Positions 1-8,146 of a stretch of 64,000 nt of DNA are shown piece after piece. Below the pieces are notes generated by a model. The model did no database searches. It was given only the letters and a program-made list of their open reading frames with translations, and had not been told where the DNA came from. Numbering within the stretch: position 1 is the stretch's first letter; each line of letters opens with the position of its first letter. The stretch lies in contig CAZDOK010000014.1 of assembly GCA_964507025.1 (NCBI GenBank), positions 28,394 to 92,393 of the forward strand. Reading direction: 5' to 3'. The position numbers and the translations under genes are program-made. The stretch is from Amarobacter sp964507025. GTDB lineage: Bacteria > Chloroflexota > Dehalococcoidia > Tepidiformales > Tepidiformaceae.

Positions 1-152
1 TTGCCGGAACGCCCGCCGACGATGTTGCGGAAGCCGGCGGCGATATCCTTGAAGACGTTGACGCCGAGGATGACTTCGCCGGCGACGATGCCGTGGTACT
101 CGGCGATGGTGCGGCCCTCGATGGTGGGTGTAGTCGTGACGATCAGTGCCAC
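1..152 (-). CDS. YbjQ/UPF0145 family protein (3' end outside window)
   Basis: The first 50 residues of a YbjQ-like (DUF74) protein are present; the rest lies beyond base 1. The visible part has the family's opening pattern: a short strand ending in TTT, then IEGR, EYHGIVAGE, and the VFKDI/IVGGRSG region. Members are about 105 residues, form pentamers and have been called putative heavy-metal-binding proteins, but no function is settled. The GTG start at 152-150 is chosen because an ACAGGAG ribosome site lies six bases upstream. About half the gene is missing because of the window edge, not because of a mutation. Confidence 0.85.
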   Translation of the reverse strand, partial: MALIVTTTPTIEGRTIAEYHGIVAGEVILGVNVFKDIAAGFRNIVGGRSG

Positions 153-376
153 GGTGATGCTCCTGTACGGGTAGTTGCTTCCCAGTCTAGCCAACGCAGG
201 GGCAAGGCGGAGTGCGGGGCCCGCCGGGACTTGAGCCAGGGTAGTCGGAGGCATAGCTCAGGAGAGTCGATCCATACGTCTGCGCTATCGATCTAGCGAA
301 ATGCATCGGAAAGTCGCGCTACCTGAATGGTGTGCCCGGAGCGACTCTGAAGGCAGAACACGAGTAGGAGCCTGCC

Positions 377-490
377 ATGAACCGCCGCATGGTCATCTGT
401 CCGTCCTGCGAACTGCGCTTCCTTTCCGGGCGCCAGCGCACGTATTGCCCGGGATGTCACCTGCTGATCGAGCCGCAGGCGGCTTCCTAG
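377..490 (+). CDS. Tiny zinc-ribbon protein (37 aa)
   Basis: A 37-residue reading frame begins with ATG after a good AGGAG site (365-370 region). It holds two CxxC knuckles, C8-P-S-C11 and C24-P-G-C27, separated by a basic turn, which is a minimal zinc ribbon. Such one-ribbon proteins occur widely and bind a single structural zinc; their partners are unknown. The last four bases overlap the 3' end of the convergent HAD gene. The cysteine spacing and ribosome site make it more than chance, but nothing in the context gives a role. Confidence 0.6.
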   Translation: MNRRMVICPSCELRFLSGRQRTYCPGCHLLIEPQAAS

Positions 491-1158
491 CGGTCCCCGG
501 CCCACCAGCGTTGCAGGTGGGGCAGAAGCTCGCGGGGCGACGCGATTGCCGGTCTGCCCTCCCCCCCGGCGCCGGGCGACCAGGCCGAGGAAAAGACATG
601 GGCGCCCAGCGCCGCGACCCGGTCGCGGTCCTGGGCTTCGGGGCTGATGAAGGCAGATCCTTCGGGCTGGCATTCGAGGAAGCGGAGGCAGGCGGCGAAG
701 CGGGATGGCGGGTCCCAGGGCTCGCCTTGGGGCGTGGCCGCGAGGATGGCGAGGAAGCGGTCGAGCCCGGTTGATTGGGCCTGCTTGATGGCTATCGCGT
801 GGGGGAAGCGGCTGATGGCGGCGAGGTCGATGAGTTCACCCCGGAGCGCATCCATGGCCATGCCGGTGCCGTCGTGGACGAGCAGCCGCTTCATGGCGCT
901 GCGCGCGTACATTTCTCCGCAGAGTTGTTCGCATCGGTCGGCCTGGGCCGGGTCCGGGACGAGGACCTGGAGGGCGTGGCGAAACGGGCGGGTGTGGTAT
1001 TCCTCCACCAGCGCGGCGGCCTGCACGGGACGGCCGGTAACGCTGACAACCGCTTCTTCCACGGCGTAGCGCCAGGCTGGACGGGGGTCGAGCAGCGCAC
1101 GGTCGAGGTCAAAGACGATCGCGCGTGGACGGGGCTTGCCGCTGCCCGCGAGGGGCAT
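487..1158 (-). CDS. HAD-superfamily hydrolase-like protein, degenerate motif IV
   Basis: This 223-residue protein has the HAD core. Motif I is FDLD with Asp17 and Asp19, a helical cap spans about residues 30-100, and the motif II serine is near residue 116 (ISRFPH). Motif IV, normally an acidic GDxxxD, reads SPEAQD near residues 172-177, so the first magnesium-binding aspartate is missing. It may be a phosphatase of unusual specificity or a catalytically weak paralogue. The start codon lies two bases after the MobA-like gene's stop, so the two are probably cotranscribed. Substrate unknown. Confidence 0.7.
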   Translation of the reverse strand: MPLAGSGKPRPRAIVFDLDRALLDPRPAWRYAVEEAVVSVTGRPVQAAALVEEYHTRPFRHALQVLVPDPAQADRCEQLCGEMYARSAMKRLLVHDGTGMAMDALRGELIDLAAISRFPHAIAIKQAQSTGLDRFLAILAATPQGEPWDPPSRFAACLRFLECQPEGSAFISPEAQDRDRVAALGAHVFSSAWSPGAGGEGRPAIASPRELLPHLQRWWAGDR

Positions 1159-1160
1159 GG

Positions 1161-1751
1161 TCAGGCTCCGAGGCCGGCCCGGCGGCGCGCCGCCTCGTAT
1201 TCCCCGGGCGTGTTGAAGCCGAGGTCGAGCAGGTCGCCGGCGTCAACTTCCCCGGTTTCGGGGGCGTGCGCGCGGAGGACGCCGTGGAGGCCTTCGTTCT
1301 CGTCGGTCGCGGCCATCATCTCTTCGCGGAGGCTTCCGGCAACGACGATCGGGTGGCCGTGGCGGCCATCGTGCACCGGCCGGGTGACCAGGTCTCCGGG
1401 CCGGCGGCCTTCGATGAGTGCGCGGATGAACGAAGCCGGGCGGGGCTGGTCGACATCGATGACGACGATGGCTTCGGCGTCACGGTTGACGGCTTTGGCG
1501 CCGATGCGGAGCGAGCCAGCGCGGCCGTGCTGGTGGCGCGGGTTGAGCATGGTGCGGCAGTTGAGGGCACGCATGCACCGGCTGACGTCGTCGGCCTTGT
1601 GGCCGAGGACGACGATGACCTCATCGCAGCCGGCTTCCTGGAGCTGGTGGACCTGGTAGCAGATGAGCGGCTCGCCGGCCCAATCGAGGAGGGCCTTGTT
1701 CGAGCCCATGCGGCTGGAGGTGCCGGCGGCGAGCACAATCGCGGAAATCAT
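1161..1751 (-). CDS. MobA/MocA-like nucleotidyltransferase
   Basis: A 196-residue protein of the MobA-like NTP-transferase fold. The N-terminal LAAGTSSRMG-x-NK loop (residues 7-19) binds the nucleotide, and the metal site D99-V-D101 is followed by QPRP, as in cytidylyltransferases acting on molybdopterin (MocA) and relatives. Length fits the family. It could modify molybdenum cofactor for a hydroxylase, but no molybdoenzyme lies in the window, so the acceptor stays open. It sits 41 bases after the CoA-transferase and directly before the HAD gene in the same direction. Confidence 0.8.
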   Translation of the reverse strand: MISAIVLAAGTSSRMGSNKALLDWAGEPLICYQVHQLQEAGCDEVIVVLGHKADDVSRCMRALNCRTMLNPRHQHGRAGSLRIGAKAVNRDAEAIVVIDVDQPRPASFIRALIEGRRPGDLVTRPVHDGRHGHPIVVAGSLREEMMAATDENEGLHGVLRAHAPETGEVDAGDLLDLGFNTPGEYEAARRRAGLGA

Positions 1752-1792
1752 GAACCTGAGTCTAGCGGGCGCGGGAATTGCGGGCGAACGGC

Positions 1793-3079
1793 TCAGGCGT
1801 CAGCGGGGATGACGCTGGCGGCCGCCAGGGCATCGACTTCCCGGGGGGTGAACCCGGCTTCCAGGAGGATATCGCGGGAGTGCGCCCCCAGCCGGGGCGC
1901 GGCGCGGGTGGCGGCGGTTGGCGTGGCAGACATCCGGACGAGCGGACCGACCACGCGCTGAGCGCCGGTTGCCTCGTGTTCGAGGGTGGCCATCATGCCG
2001 GTTGCCTCGACCTGGGGGTCGTCGGCCATCTCCTCGGCGAACTGGACGACGCTGGCCGGGACACCGGTGGCCATGAACCGTTCGACCCATTCTTCGGCGG
2101 AGCGCGTGAGGAGGAGGCGCTGGATTTCGGCGCGCCACCGTTCGATGTTGTCGCGGCTGCCAGGCGCGGCGGCATCGAAGTCCGGGTCGTCGGTGGGGTC
2201 GTGAAAGTCGAGGATCTGGCGGATGGCGTCGCGGTTCTGGCGGGTGAGCGCGCCGAGGACGAGCGCGCCGCGGGCGGTGTGGTAGCCGCCGTAGTAGAGG
2301 CGGTGGGAGGCGAAGCGCGGTCCCTGGGCCTTGCGGAGGTTGACCAGCTCATCGTACGGAGCGCCCGCCGCGCGCCTCGCCTGGAGCTGGGCGAGAAGCG
2401 GGTCGCGAAGGACGACATCATGGACGGGTTCGCGCATGACGCGGTCGGACTGGAGCTCGAGGGCTGTCTGGAGGAGGGAGACCTGGAGCTCTTGGCCTTC
2501 GCCGGTGCGTTCGCGGTGGAAGAGGGCGGCACAAATGCCCATCGCAGCCGCCAGGCCCGAGGAGCGGTCGGCCATGGTGGTGCTGGTGATGGGGGCGGGG
2601 GCGCCGTGTTCGTCGGTCTTGGCCTCGGCGGCCATGAGGCCGCTGTAAGCCTGGGCAACGATGTCGGAGCCTGCCCGGGTGGCGTAGGGGCCGGTTTCGC
2701 CGAAGCCGGTGATGCTGGCGTAGATGAGCCGCGGGTTCAGCGCGCGCAGGGTGGGGTAGTCGATGCCCATCCTGGCGGGGACGCCCGCGCGGTAGTTGAT
2801 GATCACCACATCGAACGACGGGACGAGGCGGTGGATTAGGGCCCGGCCCTCGGGGCGGGAGAGGTCGATGGTGAGGCTGCGCTTGCCGCGGTTGAGCGAC
2901 TGGAAGTACTTACCTTCGTTCGGGACGACGGCGGCGCTGTTGCGGCGGGACTCGCCTTCGAGGGGTTCGACCTTGACGACGTCGGCACCGAAATCGGAGA
3001 GGGCGACCCCGGCGAAAGGGCCGGCGACGATCTGGGAGAACTCGAGGATGCGGATGCCCGCGAGCGGTCCGGCTGTCAT
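1793..3079 (-). CDS. CaiB/BaiF (family III) CoA-transferase
   Basis: A 428-residue protein with the family III CoA-transferase start: ILEFSQIVAGPFAG, then DFGADVVKVE. Later come the NRGKRSL segment and the GETGPYATRAGSD-IVAQA region. These enzymes move CoA between carboxylic acids through an aspartyl-CoA intermediate. Its start overlaps the stop of the acyl-CoA dehydrogenase by four bases (ATGA), so activation of an acid as a CoA ester followed by alpha,beta-dehydrogenation is a natural pairing. The acid substrate cannot be read from the sequence. Confidence 0.92.
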   Translation of the reverse strand: MTAGPLAGIRILEFSQIVAGPFAGVALSDFGADVVKVEPLEGESRRNSAAVVPNEGKYFQSLNRGKRSLTIDLSRPEGRALIHRLVPSFDVVIINYRAGVPARMGIDYPTLRALNPRLIYASITGFGETGPYATRAGSDIVAQAYSGLMAAEAKTDEHGAPAPITSTTMADRSSGLAAAMGICAALFHRERTGEGQELQVSLLQTALELQSDRVMREPVHDVVLRDPLLAQLQARRAAGAPYDELVNLRKAQGPRFASHRLYYGGYHTARGALVLGALTRQNRDAIRQILDFHDPTDDPDFDAAAPGSRDNIERWRAEIQRLLLTRSAEEWVERFMATGVPASVVQFAEEMADDPQVEATGMMATLEHEATGAQRVVGPLVRMSATPTAATRAAPRLGAHSRDILLEAGFTPREVDALAAASVIPADA

Positions 3080-4269
3080 GCGCGCGGCAACCCCAGGCCG
3101 CGGGTGGCGATGACGTTGCGCTGGACCTCGGAGGTGCCGCCGCGGATGGTGGCGGGCACCATGCCGATGTAGAGGCGGGCGAAGGAGGACTCTTCGTTGC
3201 CTTCCATGAGGTTGCCCTGGAGACCGAGGACCTGCATGCAGGTCTGGGCGAGGCGCTGGGAGAGCTCGGAGTTGTAGAGCTTGGCCATGGATGCTTCGTC
3301 GTTGGGGAGCTGGCCGCGGTTCTGCATCGAGATGATGCGCAGGGAGAACTGGTACATGACCTCAGTCTCGATGTAGCGCTGGGCGATCTCATGGCGGATG
3401 GGGGATGAGGCGATGCGCGCGCGGAGGGCCGGGTCGGTCTTGATGACGTCGATCAGGCGGGTGAGGGTTCGGCGGGCACCGACCGCGCCGCCGATGTTCG
3501 AGCGCTCGAAGTCGAGCAGCGTCATGGCGACATACCAGCCGCGGTTCATCTCGCCCACAAGGTTGGCGGCGGGGACGCGGACGTCTTCGAAAAAGACCTC
3601 GTTGAAGTAGTGGCGGCCCCCCATGTCGATGAGCGGCCGGACGGAGATGCCGGGCGCCTTGATGTCATCGATGAGGACGAAGGAGATGCCGCGATGCTTG
3701 GGGGCTTCGGGGTCGGTGCGGACGAGGGCGAAGATGGCGTCGGAGCTGTGGGCCGCGGAGGTCCAGATCTTCTGGCCGTTGAGGATGAAGTCGTCGCCAT
3801 CGCGGGTGGCGCGGGTCTGGAGGGAGGCGAGGTCGGAGCCGGCGCCGGGTTCGGAGTAGCCCTGGGCCCAGGTGACCTCGCCGGCGAGGATGGGCGGGAG
3901 GTACTTGCGGCGCTGTTCCTCGGTGCCGTGGAGGATGATGGTGGGGCCGAGCATGGAGAGGCCGGAGCCGCCCACGCCGGGGGCGCCGGCACGGGCCATC
4001 TCCTGGTTGAGGACAAACTGTTCCATGGCGGACATGCCGGCGCCGCCGTACTCCTTCGGCCAGTGGGGAGCGACCCAACCGCGTTTGGCGAGAGCGGCGT
4101 GCCAGTCCATGGCGGCCTCGCGGGCGGCGGGGTCGGGGGACTTGCGGTCGAACTCCCAGGCGCGCTCGCCGGCGCCGCCGAGGCGGTAGCGTTCGGGGAG
4201 GCGGGTCTCGATGAGTTCCCGGACTTCGGCGCGGAAGCGGGCCTGTTCGGGGGTATCATTCCAGTCCAC
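3076..4269 (-). CDS. Acyl-CoA dehydrogenase
   Basis: A 397-residue flavoprotein of standard family length. It has the FAD/substrate signature YSEPGAGSDLASLQTRA at about residues 138-154 and the C-terminal GGTSEVQRNVIATRGLGL motif. It introduces a trans-2 double bond into an acyl-CoA, passing electrons to an electron-transfer flavoprotein. The gene is first in a run with a CoA-transferase, MobA-like and HAD genes. The protein resembles the larger catabolic subfamily seen with CoA-transferases more than short-chain degraders, but chain length or ring specificity is undetermined. Confidence 0.93.
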   Translation of the reverse strand: MDWNDTPEQARFRAEVRELIETRLPERYRLGGAGERAWEFDRKSPDPAAREAAMDWHAALAKRGWVAPHWPKEYGGAGMSAMEQFVLNQEMARAGAPGVGGSGLSMLGPTIILHGTEEQRRKYLPPILAGEVTWAQGYSEPGAGSDLASLQTRATRDGDDFILNGQKIWTSAAHSSDAIFALVRTDPEAPKHRGISFVLIDDIKAPGISVRPLIDMGGRHYFNEVFFEDVRVPAANLVGEMNRGWYVAMTLLDFERSNIGGAVGARRTLTRLIDVIKTDPALRARIASSPIRHEIAQRYIETEVMYQFSLRIISMQNRGQLPNDEASMAKLYNSELSQRLAQTCMQVLGLQGNLMEGNEESSFARLYIGMVPATIRGGTSEVQRNVIATRGLGLPRA

Positions 4270-4356
4270 GGGTCACCTCTGGGGGCACGCGGGCAATGAT
4301 ACGCGCTGCGCGGAGGCGGGCCATGGGGAGGACGAAGTGCGAAGGGCGAAGGGCCG

Positions 4357-4692
4357 GTGATCGTGCTCCGGTGCCTGCTGTGTGCGGAGGAATTGGCGGT
4401 GCACCCGAACCAGGTGAGGGGTGCCCGGCGGCGGCACGACCGCGAAGCGCACCCGGAGATCGAGCGGCGGCGCCTTGAACTTGAGGAGGCCTTCCGGGGC
4501 CTGATCCATCCGTCGCAGTTCGAGGCGGGTGGCCTTCTGCGGTGCTCGTTCTGCGAGACGCTGCTCCGGGCGGGTGACCGCAGGACTCACGAAGGCGAGG
4601 AGCACCCGGGTGAGACGGCACGTGCGCGTGAGGTGACGGCGCTGCTGGGCGGGCTCGATGAGCACTGGGAGTACCGGGAGGTTGAGGCGTAG
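4357..4692 (+). CDS. Small protein with two CCHH zinc-finger-like modules
   Basis: This 111-residue frame starts with GTG and holds an internal duplication. C6-x2-C9 is paired with H27-x4-H32, and C63-x2-C66 with H78-x4-H83. Both modules have the order Leu-Arg-Cys-x2-Cys, a basic stretch, then His-x4-His-Pro. That repeats the logic of classical CCHH fingers, with longer linkers. The duplication of metal ligands on this strand argues against the overlapping minus-strand frames. It lies between two minus-strand transcription units. It could bind nucleic acid or act as a metal-stabilised scaffold; no family was recognised. Confidence 0.6.
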   Translation: MIVLRCLLCAEELAVHPNQVRGARRRHDREAHPEIERRRLELEEAFRGLIHPSQFEAGGLLRCSFCETLLRAGDRRTHEGEEHPGETARAREVTALLGGLDEHWEYREVEA

Positions 4693-4701
4693 CGAGGCGG
4701 C

Positions 4702-5775
4702 TCAGCGGTCCTTCAGCAGGCTGGCGATGCTGCCGCGAGCGACCAGCGCGCCAGCCCACGGAAGCATTGCCAGTGCGAGCAATGCCGCCGAGCCGCTCGT
4801 TACGGCGGCGTGGCGAAGGACCTCGACGGTGGGGTCGGCAGAGCGCAGGGATTGGGCGGCAGCGGCGTAGGAGAAACCCAGGCACCACGCGGCCGCGATG
4901 AGGAGCCACGATTCGGCGGCGCCCATGAGGGCGAGCTGGGCGCGCCTGGTGCCCATGGCGAGGTAGAGCCCGGCTTCGGCGCGGCGGAACCAGGCCGCCA
5001 CCAGGCCGAACCCGAAGAGCCCGCCCGGGACGGCAATCCAGCCCCACCCCTGGGGGCGCGAAGCCCACTCGGAGGCCGGGTCGCGAGTGAACTCATCGGA
5101 GCGGCGGTAGGGCCGGACAGCGGGGTCGGCGGAGGATTCGGCGAAACGCGCAGCCAGCGTTTCGCGGCCGGCCTCGAAGGCGCCCGGTTCGAATTCGACC
5201 CAGCATTCCTGGAACGAACCGGCAGGGGAGACGGGGCTGAGCGCCCAGCGAGCAGCCTGGGGGTTTCGTTTGGAGAAGTCGCCCACTCCCGAGACGACGA
5301 CGGGCTCGTCAGCCTCGAAGGCGGCGATGAGGCCCGTCCGCAACCCGAGTTCCTCGGCCATGGCGGGGCCCACGACAAGGCCAGGTCCCGTACCGAGCGG
5401 TTGGCCGGGGTCCCACACCCGGAGGATTCCGGGCGTGACGTCGGCAGCCTGAAAGAGGACCCCGGGCGCTGTTCGAAACGTCGCCTGGCCGGTGGAGCGC
5501 CAGGCGCCGGCCGCGACCACGCCCGGCGTGCCGTTCAGCGATTCGCAGCGGGCGCCGGAGATACTCCCACCGGGGACCGATGCGATGGCCACGTAGGCGC
5601 CGCCTTCGCGGAAGTCGCGCGCGAACTCAGTAAGTTCCATGCCCTGGCGAAGTTCGAGGTAGGCCAGGCCGCCGAACGCGGCTGCGCAGACCACCAGCAG
5701 GAGCGCCGAGCGGAAGGCGCTGGCGCCAAGGTTGGCGAGCCCCTCTTCGATCAGGGCTGAGGGCCGCCAGGTCAT
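4702..5775 (-). CDS. ABC exporter permease, FtsX/MacB type
   Basis: A 357-residue permease: one N-terminal membrane helix (about residues 18-35), a large extracytoplasmic domain to about residue 245, then three C-terminal helices, the MacB/FtsX plan. The longer frame begins upstream, but the ATG at 5775 gives an ATGA overlap with the ATPase stop and is preferred. It is the last gene of an adaptor-ATPase-permease operon. MacB-type pumps do not carry substrate across the inner membrane by alternating access; they transmit force to periplasmic or surface substrates. Likely cargo is discussed under the neighbouring secreted proteins. Confidence 0.8.
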   Translation of the reverse strand: MTWRPSALIEEGLANLGASAFRSALLLVVCAAAFGGLAYLELRQGMELTEFARDFREGGAYVAIASVPGGSISGARCESLNGTPGVVAAGAWRSTGQATFRTAPGVLFQAADVTPGILRVWDPGQPLGTGPGLVVGPAMAEELGLRTGLIAAFEADEPVVVSGVGDFSKRNPQAARWALSPVSPAGSFQECWVEFEPGAFEAGRETLAARFAESSADPAVRPYRRSDEFTRDPASEWASRPQGWGWIAVPGGLFGFGLVAAWFRRAEAGLYLAMGTRRAQLALMGAAESWLLIAAAWCLGFSYAAAAQSLRSADPTVEVLRHAAVTSGSAALLALAMLPWAGALVARGSIASLLKDR

Positions 5776-6434
5776 GCCCCGCCCCCGACGACGATCGCCC
5801 CATCGACCAGCCTGATGACCCGGCCGCAACGGTGGGCGACCTCAGGGTCGTGGGTAGCGATGATGACACCGGTGCCGATGGGGCGGCCGGTGATCAGCGC
5901 CGCGGACACTTCGAGCGTGGTCGCATGGTCGAGCTGTCCCGTGGGCTCGTCGGCAAGAATCCAGCGTGGCGCCGCTGCCAGCGCACGCGCGATGCAGACG
6001 CGCTGGAGCTCGCCGCCGGAGAGGAGCCGGGCCGGGCGCGCGGCCAGGTGGCCAACACCAACACGTTCGAGCTCGGCTGCCGCGACCGCGCGTGCTGACT
6101 GGCGGGCGGCGCCCCGGGCAAGGAGCTGGAGGCTGGCGTTCTCCAGTGCGGTGCGCCGGAGCAGCGCATTCGCGGTCTGGAAGACCCAGGCGAACTCCGT
6201 GGTCCGGCGTTCGGCGGCCGTTCTCTGGCGTACCGGCTCGCCGTCGAGCAGGACCGCGCCTTCGGCCGGGCGGGTGAGCAGCCCGAGGATCGACAGCAGT
6301 GTCGTCTTGCCTGAACCCGACGGGCCCATGAGCGCGACCAGCTCGCCATCACCGATCTCCAGGTCGATCCCGCGTACCACCCAGGGCAGGGCGGGCCCAT
6401 AGCGGTGCGAAACGCCGCGCAGCGTCAGGGGCAT
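5772..6434 (-). CDS. ABC transporter ATP-binding protein, LolD/MacB type
   Basis: A 220-residue ATPase with all key motifs: Walker A GPSGSGKT at residues 37-44, signature LSGGE at 138-142, Walker B ILADEP at 159-164, and the switch histidine in ATHDPE. Sequence type is that of LolD/MacB partners of FtsX-like permeases. It overlaps the adaptor gene by ten bases and the permease gene by four, so the three are translated as a unit. The protein powers the neighbouring permease at the inner face of the membrane. Confidence 0.93.
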   Translation of the reverse strand: MPLTLRGVSHRYGPALPWVVRGIDLEIGDGELVALMGPSGSGKTTLLSILGLLTRPAEGAVLLDGEPVRQRTAAERRTTEFAWVFQTANALLRRTALENASLQLLARGAARQSARAVAAAELERVGVGHLAARPARLLSGGELQRVCIARALAAAPRWILADEPTGQLDHATTLEVSAALITGRPIGTGVIIATHDPEVAHRCGRVIRLVDGAIVVGGGA

Positions 6435-7459
6435 TGGGGTGCCTCGATCACCTGCGCGGGGTTTGATAACACCTCGTCCTGCGCTGCGATCCCGCTGGCG
6501 ACGTTTGTGACGCCGCCGCGCGCGCCCGCGATGGTGACAGCGGCGGCACGGTACACGCCGCCTTCGGCCAGCCAGACACAGAGCGTGCCGGCGGCGTTGG
6601 TCATCACTGACGAGGACGGTATGGCGAGCGCCTGCAACGGTGTCCTTCGCCGGATGAGCGCGGGGATGCCGTCGCGCTCGGTCTCACCGGGCGCCCGGAG
6701 GCGTGCGAGGTCCGTCGCGGCGATGGATTGCGTGGCCGTTTCGACCGTGAACTCTTCGCCGTCGACGATGGCGATGTACTCGACGCCGGGCGCGAAGTTC
6801 AGCGGCTCCTGGTTGCCCGAGGCGAGCCGCGCGGCCGTCACCGTCCCGGGGGATGTGATGATGACGGCGCCCTGGGCCGGGGCGGATTGGCCAATCTTCA
6901 AGCTGACCGTTGCGGCGACGAGGTCCGGCGTGGGCAGGAAGACCACCCAGCCGGGGTCGAATGTGGTGGTGCGCCCGGCGCCGAGGCTTTCGGCGAAATC
7001 GGCTATCGCCTGGCCCGTGGCGAAGGTCGCTGTCCCGGGGTCGTCCGGCTGCTCATCGATGATGCCCTTCAGCAGGAGCAGCCGGTGGACCTCCACGACA
7101 TCCGGACCCTGGGTCCCCGGAGAGATTGGGCGGTAGAACGGTATGGAGGAGGCGAACCCGATCCGGTCGATACCATCGACCTGGAAAAGGACGGCGCCAT
7201 CGATGAGGGTATCGTCCGGGGCGACCCCAACAGTGGTGATGGTGCCGCGCGCGGGCCCGGCGGCCACTTCCGGGCCTGGCTGGGCGGTGGCCACGATGCG
7301 GACCTGGCGTTCATCGGTGATGGTGCGTGGCGTGGGCGAAGTGAGGAGGGGGCTGGCAGATCGGTCTGTCGCGCTGAGGGGGTCGTCGCGCCAGGCCAGG
7401 ACTCCCGCCACGAAGAGTGGAGGGAGCACGATGGCGGCGAGGATGGCAAGGAGCTTCAA
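6425..7459 (-). CDS. Membrane-anchored efflux adaptor with peptidoglycan-binding domain
   Basis: A 344-residue protein with an N-terminal membrane anchor (residues 3-22) and otherwise outside the cytoplasm. Residues about 107-160 read as a PGRP-type peptidoglycan-binding repeat (YRPISPGTQGPDVVEVHRLL, then a short T/A helix), and the C-terminal half has the beta-rich order of HlyD/MacA adaptors. Adaptors with an inserted peptidoglycan-binding domain are known beside MacB-type ABC pairs in Gram-positive actinomycetes. The start is TTG at 7459. It leads the operon with the ATPase and permease, so it probably links the pump to the cell wall. Confidence 0.75.
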   Translation of the reverse strand: MKLLAILAAIVLPPLFVAGVLAWRDDPLSATDRSASPLLTSPTPRTITDERQVRIVATAQPGPEVAAGPARGTITTVGVAPDDTLIDGAVLFQVDGIDRIGFASSIPFYRPISPGTQGPDVVEVHRLLLLKGIIDEQPDDPGTATFATGQAIADFAESLGAGRTTTFDPGWVVFLPTPDLVAATVSLKIGQSAPAQGAVIITSPGTVTAARLASGNQEPLNFAPGVEYIAIVDGEEFTVETATQSIAATDLARLRAPGETERDGIPALIRRRTPLQALAIPSSSVMTNAAGTLCVWLAEGGVYRAAAVTIAGARGGVTNVASGIAAQDEVLSNPAQVIEAPQCP

Positions 7460-7546
7460 GGGGACACTCTTCCGGGAAACGACCCCGTCGTGTTCACGGA
7501 CCCGCCATCGTACGACTGTCGCTGAAGCTTCACCGCGCCGATTTTC

Positions 7547-8146
7547 CTACCCTCCCCAGCCCGGCAGATTCATCTGCTCCTGCACAACGAACAGGCATGT
7601 GTAGAAGTCCTCGGAGCGTTCTTGCCTCAGTGACCGGAAATCCTCGTATTCTCTCACCTCGATTCCTGCCTCCCGCGCGCAGGTTACCATTCGCTTCTGG
7701 GCCTCGTTGATGATGTCGGCTTCGCCGGCGAATTCCTTGTGGGACCAGGCGAGCTCAACCTCCTGAGTGAACTCGACTCTGCAGGCTTCGTGAACGGAGC
7801 GGCCTCGCTCGACGTCTTCGATGGGATAAATGATTCGGTAATCGAAGTCCATCAGCGCCGTGAGCGTCGGTTCCTTGTCAAACTTGTATCCTGCCTCAGT
7901 AATGCACTGAGTGAAAGAGAGGTAGGCTCGCTCATACTCGCTGAGCGTCACCAGGTTATCTGATAAGATGACACGCTGAAACTCCGAGGTACGATCAAGA
8001 AGAATCGACTTTTCTGAGTCAGGTATGCGCGCCCTTGGACCAGGTGCCACGAACTGAGTCGTATCGATAGCAGGCGGCGCCGAGGCGGCATAGTCGCACG
8101 CTCCCAGGAGCGCCAGAGCCAGGAGGACGGTCACGGGTGTGCGCAT
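7547..8146 (-). CDS. Lipoprotein of a conserved-cysteine family, paralogue 1
   Basis: A 199-residue lipoprotein: signal peptide with lipobox LLGAC (acylated Cys17), then a mature domain rich in helices. It shares with the two paralogues at 8146-8808 and 9974-10654 the pattern xLxxxEYExAxL-x-(4-5)-C, a later aromatic/C-x-(10)-W stretch, and a C-x3-G-(I/F) element. The ATG at 8146 overlaps the preceding stop by one base, so translation is coupled. The first 16 residues and their DNA match paralogue 3, which suggests recombination between copies. No characterised family was recognised; immunity or chaperone to the secreted proteins is a guess. Confidence 0.75.
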   Translation of the reverse strand: MRTPVTVLLALALLGACDYAASAPPAIDTTQFVAPGPRARIPDSEKSILLDRTSEFQRVILSDNLVTLSEYERAYLSFTQCITEAGYKFDKEPTLTALMDFDYRIIYPIEDVERGRSVHEACRVEFTQEVELAWSHKEFAGEADIINEAQKRMVTCAREAGIEVREYEDFRSLRQERSEDFYTCLFVVQEQMNLPGWGG

